DNA of 64,000 bases from the NCBI GenBank assembly GCA_035547425.1, contig DASZUU010000034.1, forward strand, positions 62,001 through 126,000. Direction: 5' to 3'. A program made the translations under genes and the position numbers. Shown here piece by piece: positions 51,945-60,176 of the stretch. Each line of letters starts with the position of its first letter. Position 1 is the stretch's first letter. Source of the stretch: Alloacidobacterium sp035547425. GTDB taxonomy: Bacteria > Acidobacteriota > Terriglobia > Terriglobales > Acidobacteriaceae. Under the pieces are notes generated by a model, which searched no databases, had not been told where the DNA came from, and saw only the letters and a program-made list of their open reading frames with translations.

Positions 51945-52697
51945 CTACATAAGTTTAAAGATGTACTGCTTCTTTTTTTCCACACTGTGGACGAAGGGCC
52001 GGTTCAGAAATTCGACGATGGGAGCAGCCAGGCGGAAGCGTGTAATCACCTCGCGGGGCAGGCTCGACTGCAGGGCTGCCTCGACGGGGAGCCGCGCCAC
52101 CACGCCCCATTGCTGCTGCCGGATCAGGTCCATGCCCGGATGGTCTTTCGGAAAACCTTTCGGCGGACGCGACAGCGCCTGCGCATCCAGATCGAGGTCC
52201 ATCACCTTGCGCAGCTTCTTGTCATTCAGCAGGCTGCGAAATTCTTCATGGCGCTCCAGCAGCTGCCTGCGGATCGCCATCAGCTGCTCGCGCTGCGGCA
52301 TATAGATGCCCGCCGCCACCAGCACTTCTGTCGGGGCAAAGTGGAAGTAATATCCGCCGCCTGAGGTTTTTTCCAGACCGCTGCGCGTCCACCACGCCGA
52401 CACATGCGTCTTATAGGGCGATTTGTCTGCGGAAAAACGAATGTCCCGGTAAATGCGCATGACGCTTTTTTCTGCCGGGCGCACATGCGCGGGCGCAAAT
52501 TCCGTCATGGCGTCGGTAATGCGCTCCACCAGCGCCAGCAACGGTTTTTTCAATTCGCGCTCATATATCTCGCGGCGCGCCTCAAACCATTCCCGGTCAT
52601 TGTTTCGCTTCAATCCCCGGAGAAATTTCAGCGCTTCCGCGTTGAAGAAGGGCTGGATTGTTTGCTGCGGGGAAGATTTCTTCTGTGCCTTCGGCAT
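51945..52697 (-). CDS. DUF2461 family protein
   Basis: This 250-residue protein has DUF2461 features: FFNAEALKFLRGLKRNNDREWFEARREIYE (about 17-46), RIYRDIRFSADKSPYKTH (about 82-99) and GGGYYFHFAP (about 114-123). The family is widely conserved in bacteria but its function is not established. The Lys/Gln-rich first 12 residues are probably disordered. Confidence 0.88.
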   Translation of the reverse strand: MPKAQKKSSPQQTIQPFFNAEALKFLRGLKRNNDREWFEARREIYERELKKPLLALVERITDAMTEFAPAHVRPAEKSVMRIYRDIRFSADKSPYKTHVSAWWTRSGLEKTSGGGYYFHFAPTEVLVAAGIYMPQREQLMAIRRQLLERHEEFRSLLNDKKLRKVMDLDLDAQALSRPPKGFPKDHPGMDLIRQQQWGVVARLPVEAALQSSLPREVITRFRLAAPIVEFLNRPFVHSVEKKKQYIFKLM

Positions 52698-52779
52698 ATT
52701 CGCATTGTAAAGTCGACTTGGCTTTTCACCCTGTCAAATAGACGTGTAACTTTCTGCCGAAATCCGGCTCTAACCAGAT

Positions 52780-53442
52780 ATGAAACGCACTTTGATTTGC
52801 GCGCTGTTTCTTATTGCCGGACTTGCTACCTACGGACAGACCAAAACACCTGTTCCTGCTGCGCAAAGCGATGTGCCGCTTGCCGCGAAATCCGGCAAAG
52901 CGACCGCGGTTTTTGCCGGAGGCTGCTTCTGGGGCACACAGGCCGTGTTCGAGCGGGTTAAGGGCGTTGTGGATACGACAGCGGGCTACTCCGGCGGTTC
53001 AGCGGCAACGGCGCATTACCGCGATGTGACGACGGAAACCACCGGCCATGCGGAAAGCGTCCGCGTTGTCTACGATCCTTCAAAAATCACCTATGGCCAG
53101 CTGTTGCGCATCTTCTTTTCTGTTGCGCACGATCCCACGCAGCTGAACAGGCAGGGCAACGATGTCGGCCCATCTTACCGCTCCGTCATCTTCTACGCAG
53201 ATGAGGACCAGCATCGCATCGCCGCGGCATACATCAAGCAGCTCGATGCAGCGCATGTCTTCGCGCGGCCTATCGTGACACAGGTCGTTCCGCTCAAAGC
53301 CTTTTATCCCGGCGAAGACTATCATCAGGATTACGCCTTGAAGAATCCCGATAATCCCTACATAGAAGTTTGCGATCGCCCGAAAATTGCCGCGCTGAAG
53401 CAGCAGTTTCCCGAGCTGTTCCAGAACTATAAGGGCAAGTAA
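52780..53442 (+). CDS. msrA: Exported peptide methionine sulfoxide reductase MsrA
   Basis: This 220-residue protein has a signal peptide (about 1-20) and the MsrA active site AGGCFWG (Cys 49), GYSGG, HAESVRVVYDPSKITYGQLL and YHQDYALKNPDNPY. It reduces methionine-S-sulfoxide in proteins. The signal peptide places it in the periplasm. A single later cysteine (VCDRP, about 206) could be the resolving residue. Confidence 0.93.
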   Translation: MKRTLICALFLIAGLATYGQTKTPVPAAQSDVPLAAKSGKATAVFAGGCFWGTQAVFERVKGVVDTTAGYSGGSAATAHYRDVTTETTGHAESVRVVYDPSKITYGQLLRIFFSVAHDPTQLNRQGNDVGPSYRSVIFYADEDQHRIAAAYIKQLDAAHVFARPIVTQVVPLKAFYPGEDYHQDYALKNPDNPYIEVCDRPKIAALKQQFPELFQNYKGK

Positions 53443-53481
53443 GAACTCAGATTCACACTGCTCTGCTATCCTCATCGAGTT

Positions 53482-53952
53482 ATGCGGACATTTTTGCTCC
53501 TTTCGCTCCTGATCGCATCGGCGGCTTCATTCGCGCAGCAGCCAACGCCCATTGATGTGCCGGCAGGCGGACAGTTGTTACTGGAAGCAAGGGGAGAGGG
53601 CTTTCAAATATATACCTGTACCGGCGCGAAGTGGGTTCTCAAAGCACCCGATGCGAAGCTGCTCGATGCAAAGGGAGAGGTCATCGGATCTCACTTTGCC
53701 GGGCCCACATGGAAACTGAATGACGGTAGTGAGATAAAAGCAAAATCCATAGCGACGCAGCCTTCACCGGAATCCGGTTCTGTTGCGTGGCTCTTGCTGC
53801 AAGCGGTTCCGGGCAGCGGCTCGGGAAAATTTTCCGGAGTTACTTACATCCGCCGTACAGAAACGCATGGCGGCATAGCTCCTCAAGCAGCCTGTGTTAG
53901 CGGGGAATTGCGGCAGCACTATACGGCGACATACAGTTTTTACGGCAAATAA
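53482..53952 (+). CDS. Exported DUF3455 family protein
   Basis: This 156-residue protein has a signal peptide (about 1-19, ending SFAQ) and a DUF3455-like body with FQIYTC near residue 40, HFAGPTWKLNDGS and the C-terminal YTATYSFY strand. DUF3455 proteins are small secreted proteins of unknown function. It lies 39 bp after msrA and may share its transcript. Confidence 0.8.
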   Translation: MRTFLLLSLLIASAASFAQQPTPIDVPAGGQLLLEARGEGFQIYTCTGAKWVLKAPDAKLLDAKGEVIGSHFAGPTWKLNDGSEIKAKSIATQPSPESGSVAWLLLQAVPGSGSGKFSGVTYIRRTETHGGIAPQAACVSGELRQHYTATYSFYGK

Positions 53953-54000
53953 AACAGGCTCTGGATTCGCGCAGACTTCCGCTACAATCCGAGCAAACCC

Positions 54001-55161
54001 ATGCGCATACTCGGATCAGCCATCATTGCCATTTTGTGTTCTGCTTCTGCTCTCTATGCACAAACCACGCCTCAGCAAATCAAGACGTTTTACGAAGATG
54101 GCCTGAAGCGCAACGGAATTGTCGGCAGCAGCTTGATTCTCATCCGTAATGGCGAAGTCGTGGTGCACGATAACTACGGCAGGCAAAGCGATACGGAAGC
54201 AGTGAACGACAACACCACGTATCACTGGGCTTCAGTGACAAAGACCTTCACAGGCATCGCCATCATGCAGCTGCGCGATCGCGGACTGCTCTCGCTCGAC
54301 GATCCGCTCATCAAGTACATTCCGGAGCTTGCAGCCGTGCACGACAAGTACGGCTCTGTGTCTGCCATTACCATTCGTGAAGCCATGTCGCACTCCAGCG
54401 GCTTCCGGGATGCGACATGGCCCTGGCGCGACCAGGAATGGCAACCCTTCGAGCCAACCGAGTGGTCGCAGATTGTCGCCATGCTGCCGTATACCGACAT
54501 CAGGTTCAAGCCGGGCACGCGCTACAGTTATTCCAATCTTGCTGTCGTCTTCCTGGGAGAAATTATTGAGCGCCTCAGCGGAGATCAGTTCGAGGTCTAC
54601 ATGCAGAAAAACATCTTTCGGCCCCTCGGCATGGACCACAGCTATTACGACCGCAGTCCTTACACATTGCTGCCATATCGTTCACATAGCTGGGATTTGA
54701 AAGACGGCAAGCTCACGGAAGATCCCTTCGACTTCAACACGGGAATCACTCGCTCGAATGGCGGCCTGAATGCGCCGCTCACCGACATGCTCAAGTACAT
54801 CCGCTTTCTGCTCGGAGACCCTGCGCATCAAACGGAATACGACGCCATCCTCAAGCGTTCTTCTCTTGAAGAGATGTGGAAGCCTATTCTGCCGGTGCCG
54901 CCCGATGATGATTTCCCCTCACGCGCAGGCGCGCACGATGAAGTTGCCGCCAGCTTTTTTGTGCACACTGACGGTAATGTGAAGCTCATCGGGCATCCCG
55001 GCTGGCAGAATGGATTTCGCAGCCAGATCAACATCGATCCGGCCACGCACAGCGCCTATATCGTCGACTACAACACCGACGCGCAGGATGCAAAACAAAA
55101 CACGCGCAGCTTCAACATCGAATTGCGCGATTACCTCATCGATCACTTTTTCAAGCAGTGA
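54001..55161 (+). CDS. Exported serine hydrolase, beta-lactamase/penicillin-binding (class C) family
   Basis: This 386-residue protein has a signal peptide (about 1-20), the catalytic SVTK (Ser 78, Lys 81), the YSN motif (Tyr 177-Asn 179), and GHPGWQNGF near the C-terminus in place of KTG. Family members include carboxypeptidases, esterases and D-aminopeptidases as well as beta-lactamases; HPG instead of KTG is commoner in the esterase/peptidase branch. It follows the DUF3455 gene by 48 bp. Confidence 0.85.
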   Translation: MRILGSAIIAILCSASALYAQTTPQQIKTFYEDGLKRNGIVGSSLILIRNGEVVVHDNYGRQSDTEAVNDNTTYHWASVTKTFTGIAIMQLRDRGLLSLDDPLIKYIPELAAVHDKYGSVSAITIREAMSHSSGFRDATWPWRDQEWQPFEPTEWSQIVAMLPYTDIRFKPGTRYSYSNLAVVFLGEIIERLSGDQFEVYMQKNIFRPLGMDHSYYDRSPYTLLPYRSHSWDLKDGKLTEDPFDFNTGITRSNGGLNAPLTDMLKYIRFLLGDPAHQTEYDAILKRSSLEEMWKPILPVPPDDDFPSRAGAHDEVAASFFVHTDGNVKLIGHPGWQNGFRSQINIDPATHSAYIVDYNTDAQDAKQNTRSFNIELRDYLIDHFFKQ

Positions 55162-55179
55162 TCCATGGCGGCGCACCAG

Positions 55180-56190
55180 TTACGGTTTGGTCGCCAATAT
55201 CAAGGGCGACGGTCCCGGCGCAGAGACCGTACGTGGATTGACGAATCCAACATCGGCCAACCACGCACTAATCTCTTCAAAGGAGTACGTTCCGCCATGA
55301 TCCGTATTCACCAGCATGTTTACGGCAAAGAAGAGTCCATTCACCGGCCCCTTGCGATCCTGATCGACGAGAAATTCGGCAATGGCAATCGTGCCGCCCG
55401 GAGCCAATGCATCAAATACCCTCGCCAGCAATTTGCGGCTGTGCTCTTCACCTTCGCTGTGCAGGATATGGCCTAACGTGGCGACGTTGTGCCCACTTCC
55501 AAAATCAGCGGCGTGCATATCTCCTTCTACAAACTGGAATCTCTTTTCGAGATTGAATTTCTGCGCCATCTTTTGCGTAATCGCGAGCACTCCCGGCCAG
55601 TCCACAGCAGTGACATGAACGCGCTCCGAGCTTTGCGCCAGCGCAATGCCCCAGACACCCGAACCCGCCGCTATATCCAGCACGCTTACAGGATGCTGCG
55701 CCTCTTGCAATTCCAGTGCCTGTGCCAAAGCCTGCGCCGCCGGATAACTCATCGGGAAGATATCGACGACGAAGCCTTGAAAGAATTCTGCCCCGGAAGC
55801 TTGATCGTTCACAGCCTGTGCAGGTTTGCCGGTTGAGACAATTTCGTTCAGGTGAAGCCACTTGGGCAGCAGCTGTTTGCTGGTATGAAGAATCAAGCCG
55901 CCTTGAAAGCTGGGTTTGTTGCGCACGAGAAATGCAGCGCTCTCCGGCGTTAGGGAATAAACTTCCTGCGCATTTTTATCCAAAAACTGAAGACCAACCA
56001 GCGCATTCATAATGGCGGCAAGGCCACGTTCCGATGCTCCCGTAGCTGCGGCGACTTCAGAAAGAGTCTTTGGCCCTGCATCCAGCGTGTCGAAAACGTT
56101 GTGACGAATCGCGGCCTCTAAAACCAGCGGCGGAACATAACCCCAGGCAAGCTGCATAATGCGCTCAGGTGTAACAGAAGCAGTAGACAT
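55180..56190 (-). CDS. O-methyltransferase with N-terminal dimerisation domain (Methyltransf_2 type)
   Basis: This 336-residue protein has a winged-helix dimerisation domain (about 10-95, with ILxAAIRHNVFDTL-type sequence, here LEAAIRHNVFDTL). The SAM domain carries VLDIAAGSGVWGIALAQ (about 169-185), GDMHAADFG and LAPGGTIAIAEFL. This layout is shared by hydroxyneurosporene and small-molecule O-methyltransferases. The substrate is unknown. It converges with the preceding serine hydrolase gene, 18 bp apart. Confidence 0.87.
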   Translation of the reverse strand: MSTASVTPERIMQLAWGYVPPLVLEAAIRHNVFDTLDAGPKTLSEVAAATGASERGLAAIMNALVGLQFLDKNAQEVYSLTPESAAFLVRNKPSFQGGLILHTSKQLLPKWLHLNEIVSTGKPAQAVNDQASGAEFFQGFVVDIFPMSYPAAQALAQALELQEAQHPVSVLDIAAGSGVWGIALAQSSERVHVTAVDWPGVLAITQKMAQKFNLEKRFQFVEGDMHAADFGSGHNVATLGHILHSEGEEHSRKLLARVFDALAPGGTIAIAEFLVDQDRKGPVNGLFFAVNMLVNTDHGGTYSFEEISAWLADVGFVNPRTVSAPGPSPLILATKP

Positions 56191-56570
56191 TCAAATTCCC
56201 TTCTTTATCGATTTAGGGGAGGAGAAATTTCCGGGGCGAGGGCATGCGCAGTGTACCAACGCATCTCTACACCTGCATAGAACATGTTTTCGTGCCCGAT
56301 TACGAAAGGCCACATCCCTTCGGCCCGCTCGAATTTTGGCCTTGATTACGACCGCGAATGTATGGGACTATCCTGCACGCCTTCTGTGACGGCGCTATAA
56401 AAATTCGCAATAACGTAGTGACAAAAGTGCTTATCAAGAGGTAGATTGCAAAGTTCGCTGCATCCAAGCAAGCAGAGATGAGCGGCATGGAAAACCATCG
56501 GAGTAGGTGAATGGCTTCCCCACTCATTCCCGTTTCTCTCACTTCGATTGCATTTTGAAGGAGATACCCT
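56191..56570. other. Intergenic region, 380 bp, nothing recognised
   Basis: This is a divergent spacer between the O-methyltransferase and the small CxxC protein. It must hold both promoters. No hairpin, repeat or RNA gene was recognised; the reading frames crossing it look non-coding. Confidence 0.5.
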
Positions 56571-56837
56571 ATGCAGGTGTTTTGTCTGGCAACAGTAGAA
56601 TCAGCGGATGTGCAATGCCGGATCTGCGGTCAGAATTACGCGCTTTATTACGATAAGTCTCACGAACAGCAGGAAAAAGCTATGGAGCTGGTGCAAGAAG
56701 CCCTGGAACAGCACCACGCTGACAGCCCTGACCCCACAGCGCATCCGGAAAAAGCATTCAATGTGCCCGCATGGCACGGCCCCGCGCACATGTCCGGAGC
56801 AGCCATCCTCGGCGGGGCCCCGCCCTGGGCTGCTTGA
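56571..56837 (+). CDS. Small protein with CxxC motif, unknown function
   Basis: This 88-residue protein is preceded by an excellent ribosome site (GAAGGAGATACCC before the ATG), which strongly supports translation. It has one CRIC motif at about residues 16-19, followed by helical Glu/Gln-rich sequence (about 30-50) and a Gly/Ala/Pro tail. The start resembles a zinc-ribbon half. It converges on the RES toxin gene, 13 bp apart. Confidence 0.65.
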   Translation: MQVFCLATVESADVQCRICGQNYALYYDKSHEQQEKAMELVQEALEQHHADSPDPTAHPEKAFNVPAWHGPAHMSGAAILGGAPPWAA

Positions 56838-56850
56838 ATTTCTGCGATCG

Positions 56851-57291
56851 TCAACTCTTCAGGCGCGCATCGAACGGATACGCGATCTGATCGATGATCT
56901 GGAGTTTCGCGGCATCTGCATGCAAAGGGTTCAGTAGATAATTCGTTGTCGCGGGCACAATCGCGCTGGGAACATGCAGCAGTGCCGTTTCTGCCCTGTG
57001 CAGCCACGCATCTCCCAGTTCGCGGGTTATCTCAAGACGCAGCTGCCAATTATCCGGTAAATCGGGCAGACTGACTTCAGTGATCGGAAGCTCCGGTCCT
57101 TCGATTTTCAGTAAGGTAAACGCGGGCGGCACATCGTTTGCAGCCGTGTGGACACAGACTTCAAGCAACGCCGCAGACGGGCTTTCAGCAAGATAAACAA
57201 CCGGCTGCCCTGCATGGTGCCAACGACCGGAAGCTCTCAAGCCGCCTGTTCCCTTCAGATCGCGGAAGCGGCTGATCCGCCACAAGATCAT
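56851..57291 (-). CDS. RES domain toxin
   Basis: This 146-residue protein has the RES domain with the three naming residues: Arg in LWRISRFRDL (about 5-8), Glu in YLAESPSAALLEV and Ser in the same block (about 35-45). RES toxins deplete or modify NAD+. The start touches the stop of the upstream antitoxin gene. The family and neighbour match the RES-Xre type II toxin-antitoxin class. Confidence 0.88.
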   Translation of the reverse strand: MILWRISRFRDLKGTGGLRASGRWHHAGQPVVYLAESPSAALLEVCVHTAANDVPPAFTLLKIEGPELPITEVSLPDLPDNWQLRLEITRELGDAWLHRAETALLHVPSAIVPATTNYLLNPLHADAAKLQIIDQIAYPFDARLKS

Positions 57292-57710
57292 TAAACAAAC
57301 ATTCCTTCGTCTATCTGGATCAGCAATTCTTCCACAATGCGGCTGCCCGTATCTGTTTTCAGCAATGACAGAGGCGATCTTTCCTCGAGCCTTGGATGTG
57401 GCCGGCGAAGCCAGTTCAGCGCCCGTTCGCGGTCTCCATACAAGGCTTCAGCAGAAGCCAGAACCCGGAGCACTCGCAAAACGCGGTCGGATTCCTCTAC
57501 CGAAAGCTTCTCCCGCCGGGAACGGCGATGTTGCAGGGTACGCGATGCGATCACCGTACTGTCGATCTCTGCCCTCTCCAGCCCCAGAGCGGAAAGTCGC
57601 TGGATGACGGACGGCTCCAGCCTTGCCTCTACCAGGCGGAGAAGCTCCGTATCGGTGGCGGGTGCTTCCATCCCGAGCCAGTCTTCGATATGTGCATGGA
57701 CAAGGCTCAT
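57291..57710 (-). CDS. Xre/MbcA-type DUF2384 antitoxin of a RES toxin
   Basis: This 139-residue protein is helical with a C-terminal DUF2384 region (ERALNWLRRPHPRLEERSPLSLLKTDTGSRIVEELL, about 95-132), the toxin-binding part in this family. The N-terminal half carries a helix-turn-helix-like region (about 30-60). It should bind the perfect inverted repeat just upstream of its own start and regulate the operon. Confidence 0.88.
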   Translation of the reverse strand: MSLVHAHIEDWLGMEAPATDTELLRLVEARLEPSVIQRLSALGLERAEIDSTVIASRTLQHRRSRREKLSVEESDRVLRVLRVLASAEALYGDRERALNWLRRPHPRLEERSPLSLLKTDTGSRIVEELLIQIDEGMFV

Positions 57711-57713
57711 TTC

Positions 57714-57748
57714 CTACATTATGCCACATAATTAACGGCATAATGTAG
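57714..57748 (-). promoter_or_regulatory. Perfect palindromic operator of the RES/Xre toxin-antitoxin operon
   Basis: CTACATTATGCC (57714-57725) and GGCATAATGTAG (57737-57748) are perfect 12-bp inverted arms with an 11-bp spacer, centre-to-centre about 23 bp. The block ends only a few bases from the antitoxin start, where it would also cover the promoter. Confidence 0.8.
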
Positions 57749-57765
57749 AGAGGCTGTTTACGGAT

Positions 57766-57793
57766 AAAAAAACGCCACCCCGAAGGGTGGCGT
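57766..57793 (-). terminator. Rho-independent terminator of rpsA
   Basis: On the minus strand, ACGCCACCC and GGGTGGCGT form a 9-bp stem with a TTCG tetraloop, followed by seven T. It lies 25 bases after the rpsA stop. Confidence 0.93.
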
Positions 57794-57817
57794 CATATTC
57801 TGAACAGTTTTGAGAGC

Positions 57818-59707
57818 TTACTGCTCGCGCTTCCAGTTCACCAGATCGCCCAATGTCGTGGTCGAGCTGGAAACCGGCTGCTTGTAGGCTTCCACATCGG
57901 CGCGGCTGGCTTCTTCGCCGACGGCGCGGAGGCTGAGGCCGACCTTCTTCTCATCCGGGTTCATCTTGATGATCTTGAAGTCGTGCTCCTGGCCGGCTTC
58001 GAGCTTCACCGGGGCGCCATGGGCATCCGTTGCCTCGGAAACATGGCAGAGGCCTTCAACACCCTCAGCGATCTCGACGAACGAGCCGAACTGAGCCGAC
58101 CGCAGAACCTTGCCATGGACCACATCGCCCACGCGGTGCTGCGCAAAGAAGGTTTCCCAAACATCGGGTTGCAGCTGCTTGATGCCGAGCGACAGGCGGC
58201 GGTTCTCAGGCTCGACACCCAGAACAACTGCCTTCACCTTTTCACCCTTCTTCAGCACTTCTGAAGGATGCTTGACGCGCTTGGTCCAGCTCAGGTTAGA
58301 TACGTGAACCAGGCCGTCAATGCCGTCTTCAATCTCGATAAAGGCGCCGAAGTCGGTCAGGTTGCGAACGCGGCCCTCGACGTTGGTGCCTGCCGGGTAG
58401 CGCTCCACCAGATGCTCCCAGGGGTTCTCGAGGAGCTGCTTCATGCCGAGCGAGATGCGGCGGTCATTCGGGTTGACGGCCAGGATCACCGTCTCCACTT
58501 CGTCGCCGGGCTTCACCAGCTTCGACGGATGCTTCATTCGCTTCGACCAGGTCATCTCGGAAACGTGGACCAGGCCTTCGATGCCCTGCTCCAGCTCGAC
58601 GAATGCGCCGTAGTCCGTCACGCTGAGGACGCGGCCGCGAACGCGAGCACCGATCGGATAACGCTCCGTCGCATCGAGCCACGGATCGGGCGTCAGCTGC
58701 TTGAAGCCAAGCGATACGCGCTGCTTGTCTTTGTCGAACTTCAGAACCTTGACCTGGATTTCGTCGCCGACATTCACCAGATCGCGCGGGTGCGTCAGGC
58801 GGCCCCACGACATATCGGTGATGTGCAGCAGACCGTCAATGCCGCCGAGATCGACGAATGCGCCGTAATCGGTCAGGTTCTTCACGGTTCCGGTCAGAAC
58901 GCTGCCCTCTTCCAGGTGCTCCAGCGTCTGCGAGCGCTTTGCATTCTGCTCTTCTTCGAGGATTTCCTTGCGGGAAACGACCACGTTGCCGCGCTTCTTG
59001 TTCAGCTTGATGACGCGAACTTCAATCTGCTGGCCGATATAGGCGTCCAGATTGCGCACCGGGCGAATTTCCAGCTGCGAGCCGGGCAGGAATGCCTTGA
59101 TGCCGATATCGACAGTCAGTCCGCCCTTCACGCGGCCCTGCACGGTGCCGGTGATGATCGTCTTCTCGTTGGCAGCCTTCTCGATCGTGTCCCATACGCG
59201 GTGGCGCAGAGCCTTTTCGTAGCTCAACAGGTAGCCGCCTTCGGCCTCTTCGCGCTCGATCACGACTTCGACCGTCTCGCCGGCATGCAGCTTGGGCTGA
59301 CCGGTGTGGTCAAGAACCTGCTCGATCGGAATCAATCCCTCAGATTTCATGCCGACATCGACGACAACATGCTTATCGGTCAGCTTGATGACAGTGCCGG
59401 TCACGATGTGCGTGTCGTCAAATGCCTGCGCAGCGGCCTCTGCAGCCTGCTCGCGGTCAAACGACTCGAGCACGGCGGCAAAATCTTCCATGCTGTTCAG
59501 GTCCGGCTCTTCTTCGGACGCGACAGCTACGGAGTGCGCAGTTTCTAGTGATTCGGGGGAAGTGGATTCCGAGGAAACGGCTTCCGGGTTGTGGGTGGTT
59601 TCAATGGACGGCTCAACGTGCTCCGTCGCTGCTTCCAGCGTTGGGGTTTCAAGTTCGGTGTTCAGAGGAGTGCTCTCGGTTTGTTCAGAATTTAGGACGT
59701 CTGCCAT
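57818..59707 (-). CDS. rpsA: Ribosomal protein S1
   Basis: This 629-residue protein has an acidic Ser/Thr/Glu-rich N-terminal extension of about 95 residues, then six S1 RNA-binding repeats (about 100-590) with recurring DYGAFVDL/GIDGLLHI-type motifs. S1 binds mRNA on the small subunit. The N-terminal extension is longer than in proteobacterial S1. The ATG at 59707 lacks a Shine-Dalgarno sequence, and a sigma70 promoter about 300 bp upstream gives a long leader. Confidence 0.96.
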   Translation of the reverse strand: MADVLNSEQTESTPLNTELETPTLEAATEHVEPSIETTHNPEAVSSESTSPESLETAHSVAVASEEEPDLNSMEDFAAVLESFDREQAAEAAAQAFDDTHIVTGTVIKLTDKHVVVDVGMKSEGLIPIEQVLDHTGQPKLHAGETVEVVIEREEAEGGYLLSYEKALRHRVWDTIEKAANEKTIITGTVQGRVKGGLTVDIGIKAFLPGSQLEIRPVRNLDAYIGQQIEVRVIKLNKKRGNVVVSRKEILEEEQNAKRSQTLEHLEEGSVLTGTVKNLTDYGAFVDLGGIDGLLHITDMSWGRLTHPRDLVNVGDEIQVKVLKFDKDKQRVSLGFKQLTPDPWLDATERYPIGARVRGRVLSVTDYGAFVELEQGIEGLVHVSEMTWSKRMKHPSKLVKPGDEVETVILAVNPNDRRISLGMKQLLENPWEHLVERYPAGTNVEGRVRNLTDFGAFIEIEDGIDGLVHVSNLSWTKRVKHPSEVLKKGEKVKAVVLGVEPENRRLSLGIKQLQPDVWETFFAQHRVGDVVHGKVLRSAQFGSFVEIAEGVEGLCHVSEATDAHGAPVKLEAGQEHDFKIIKMNPDEKKVGLSLRAVGEEASRADVEAYKQPVSSSTTTLGDLVNWKREQ

Positions 59708-60176
59708 AACAGCCAGCTCAGTGGGATTCAGGGTCGGCGGCCCCGTTGTTCGCCCTGCAGATCAGGAAGATGGACTACCCGGTGCCGCAGATTTTCTTCG
59801 CTCATACTTTAGATTCAACAGAGTCCGCGAAGATTCGGGAATCGTCGTTGCCGTATGCCGGGTGCTATACGGAAGTTCTCAGCAGGGAGACAGCGGAGTG
59901 TCGTAGCAACTCAGGGTCTCCGGTTGGGAGCATTCCGCCAGGCAGGAACATGCAGAAGCGGCGATTTACAGGCCTTTATTTGAATCCCGCGCACAAAGAC
60001 CTGTTGAAATCAGCATAGAACTCTGCGTCAACAGTGTCAATTCATTGGGCTTAGATTCACAAATTTGCAATCAAAACCGAGCGCAATATTCCGCCAACCG
60101 GCAGGAATGCACCAAAGGCGGTGCAATGGCGGATATTCCGCGAAATTTCAACCCGCACAGGATCGTGAGCTTTACA
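59708..60176. other. Intergenic region holding the rpsA leader and promoter
   Basis: This is a 469-bp divergent spacer. The minus-strand rpsA leader takes up 59708-60005; the promoter is at 60012-60040. The remainder should contain the esterase promoter. A plus-strand frame at 59746-60018 has no coding character. Confidence 0.6.
60012..60040 (-). promoter_or_regulatory. Predicted sigma70 promoter of rpsA
   Basis: On the minus strand, a perfect TTGACA (60040-60035), a 17-bp spacer, and TATGCT (60017-60012). The transcript would start near 60005, giving a leader of about 298 nt. Confidence 0.7.

Noticed and set aside
58268..59548. A 426-codon open frame opposite rpsA
   Set aside because: It is antisense to six conserved S1 repeats and reads as a shadow frame.
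59746..60018. A 90-codon plus-strand frame in the rpsA upstream region
   Set aside because: It lies opposite the predicted leader and promoter of rpsA and shows no ribosome site or family features.
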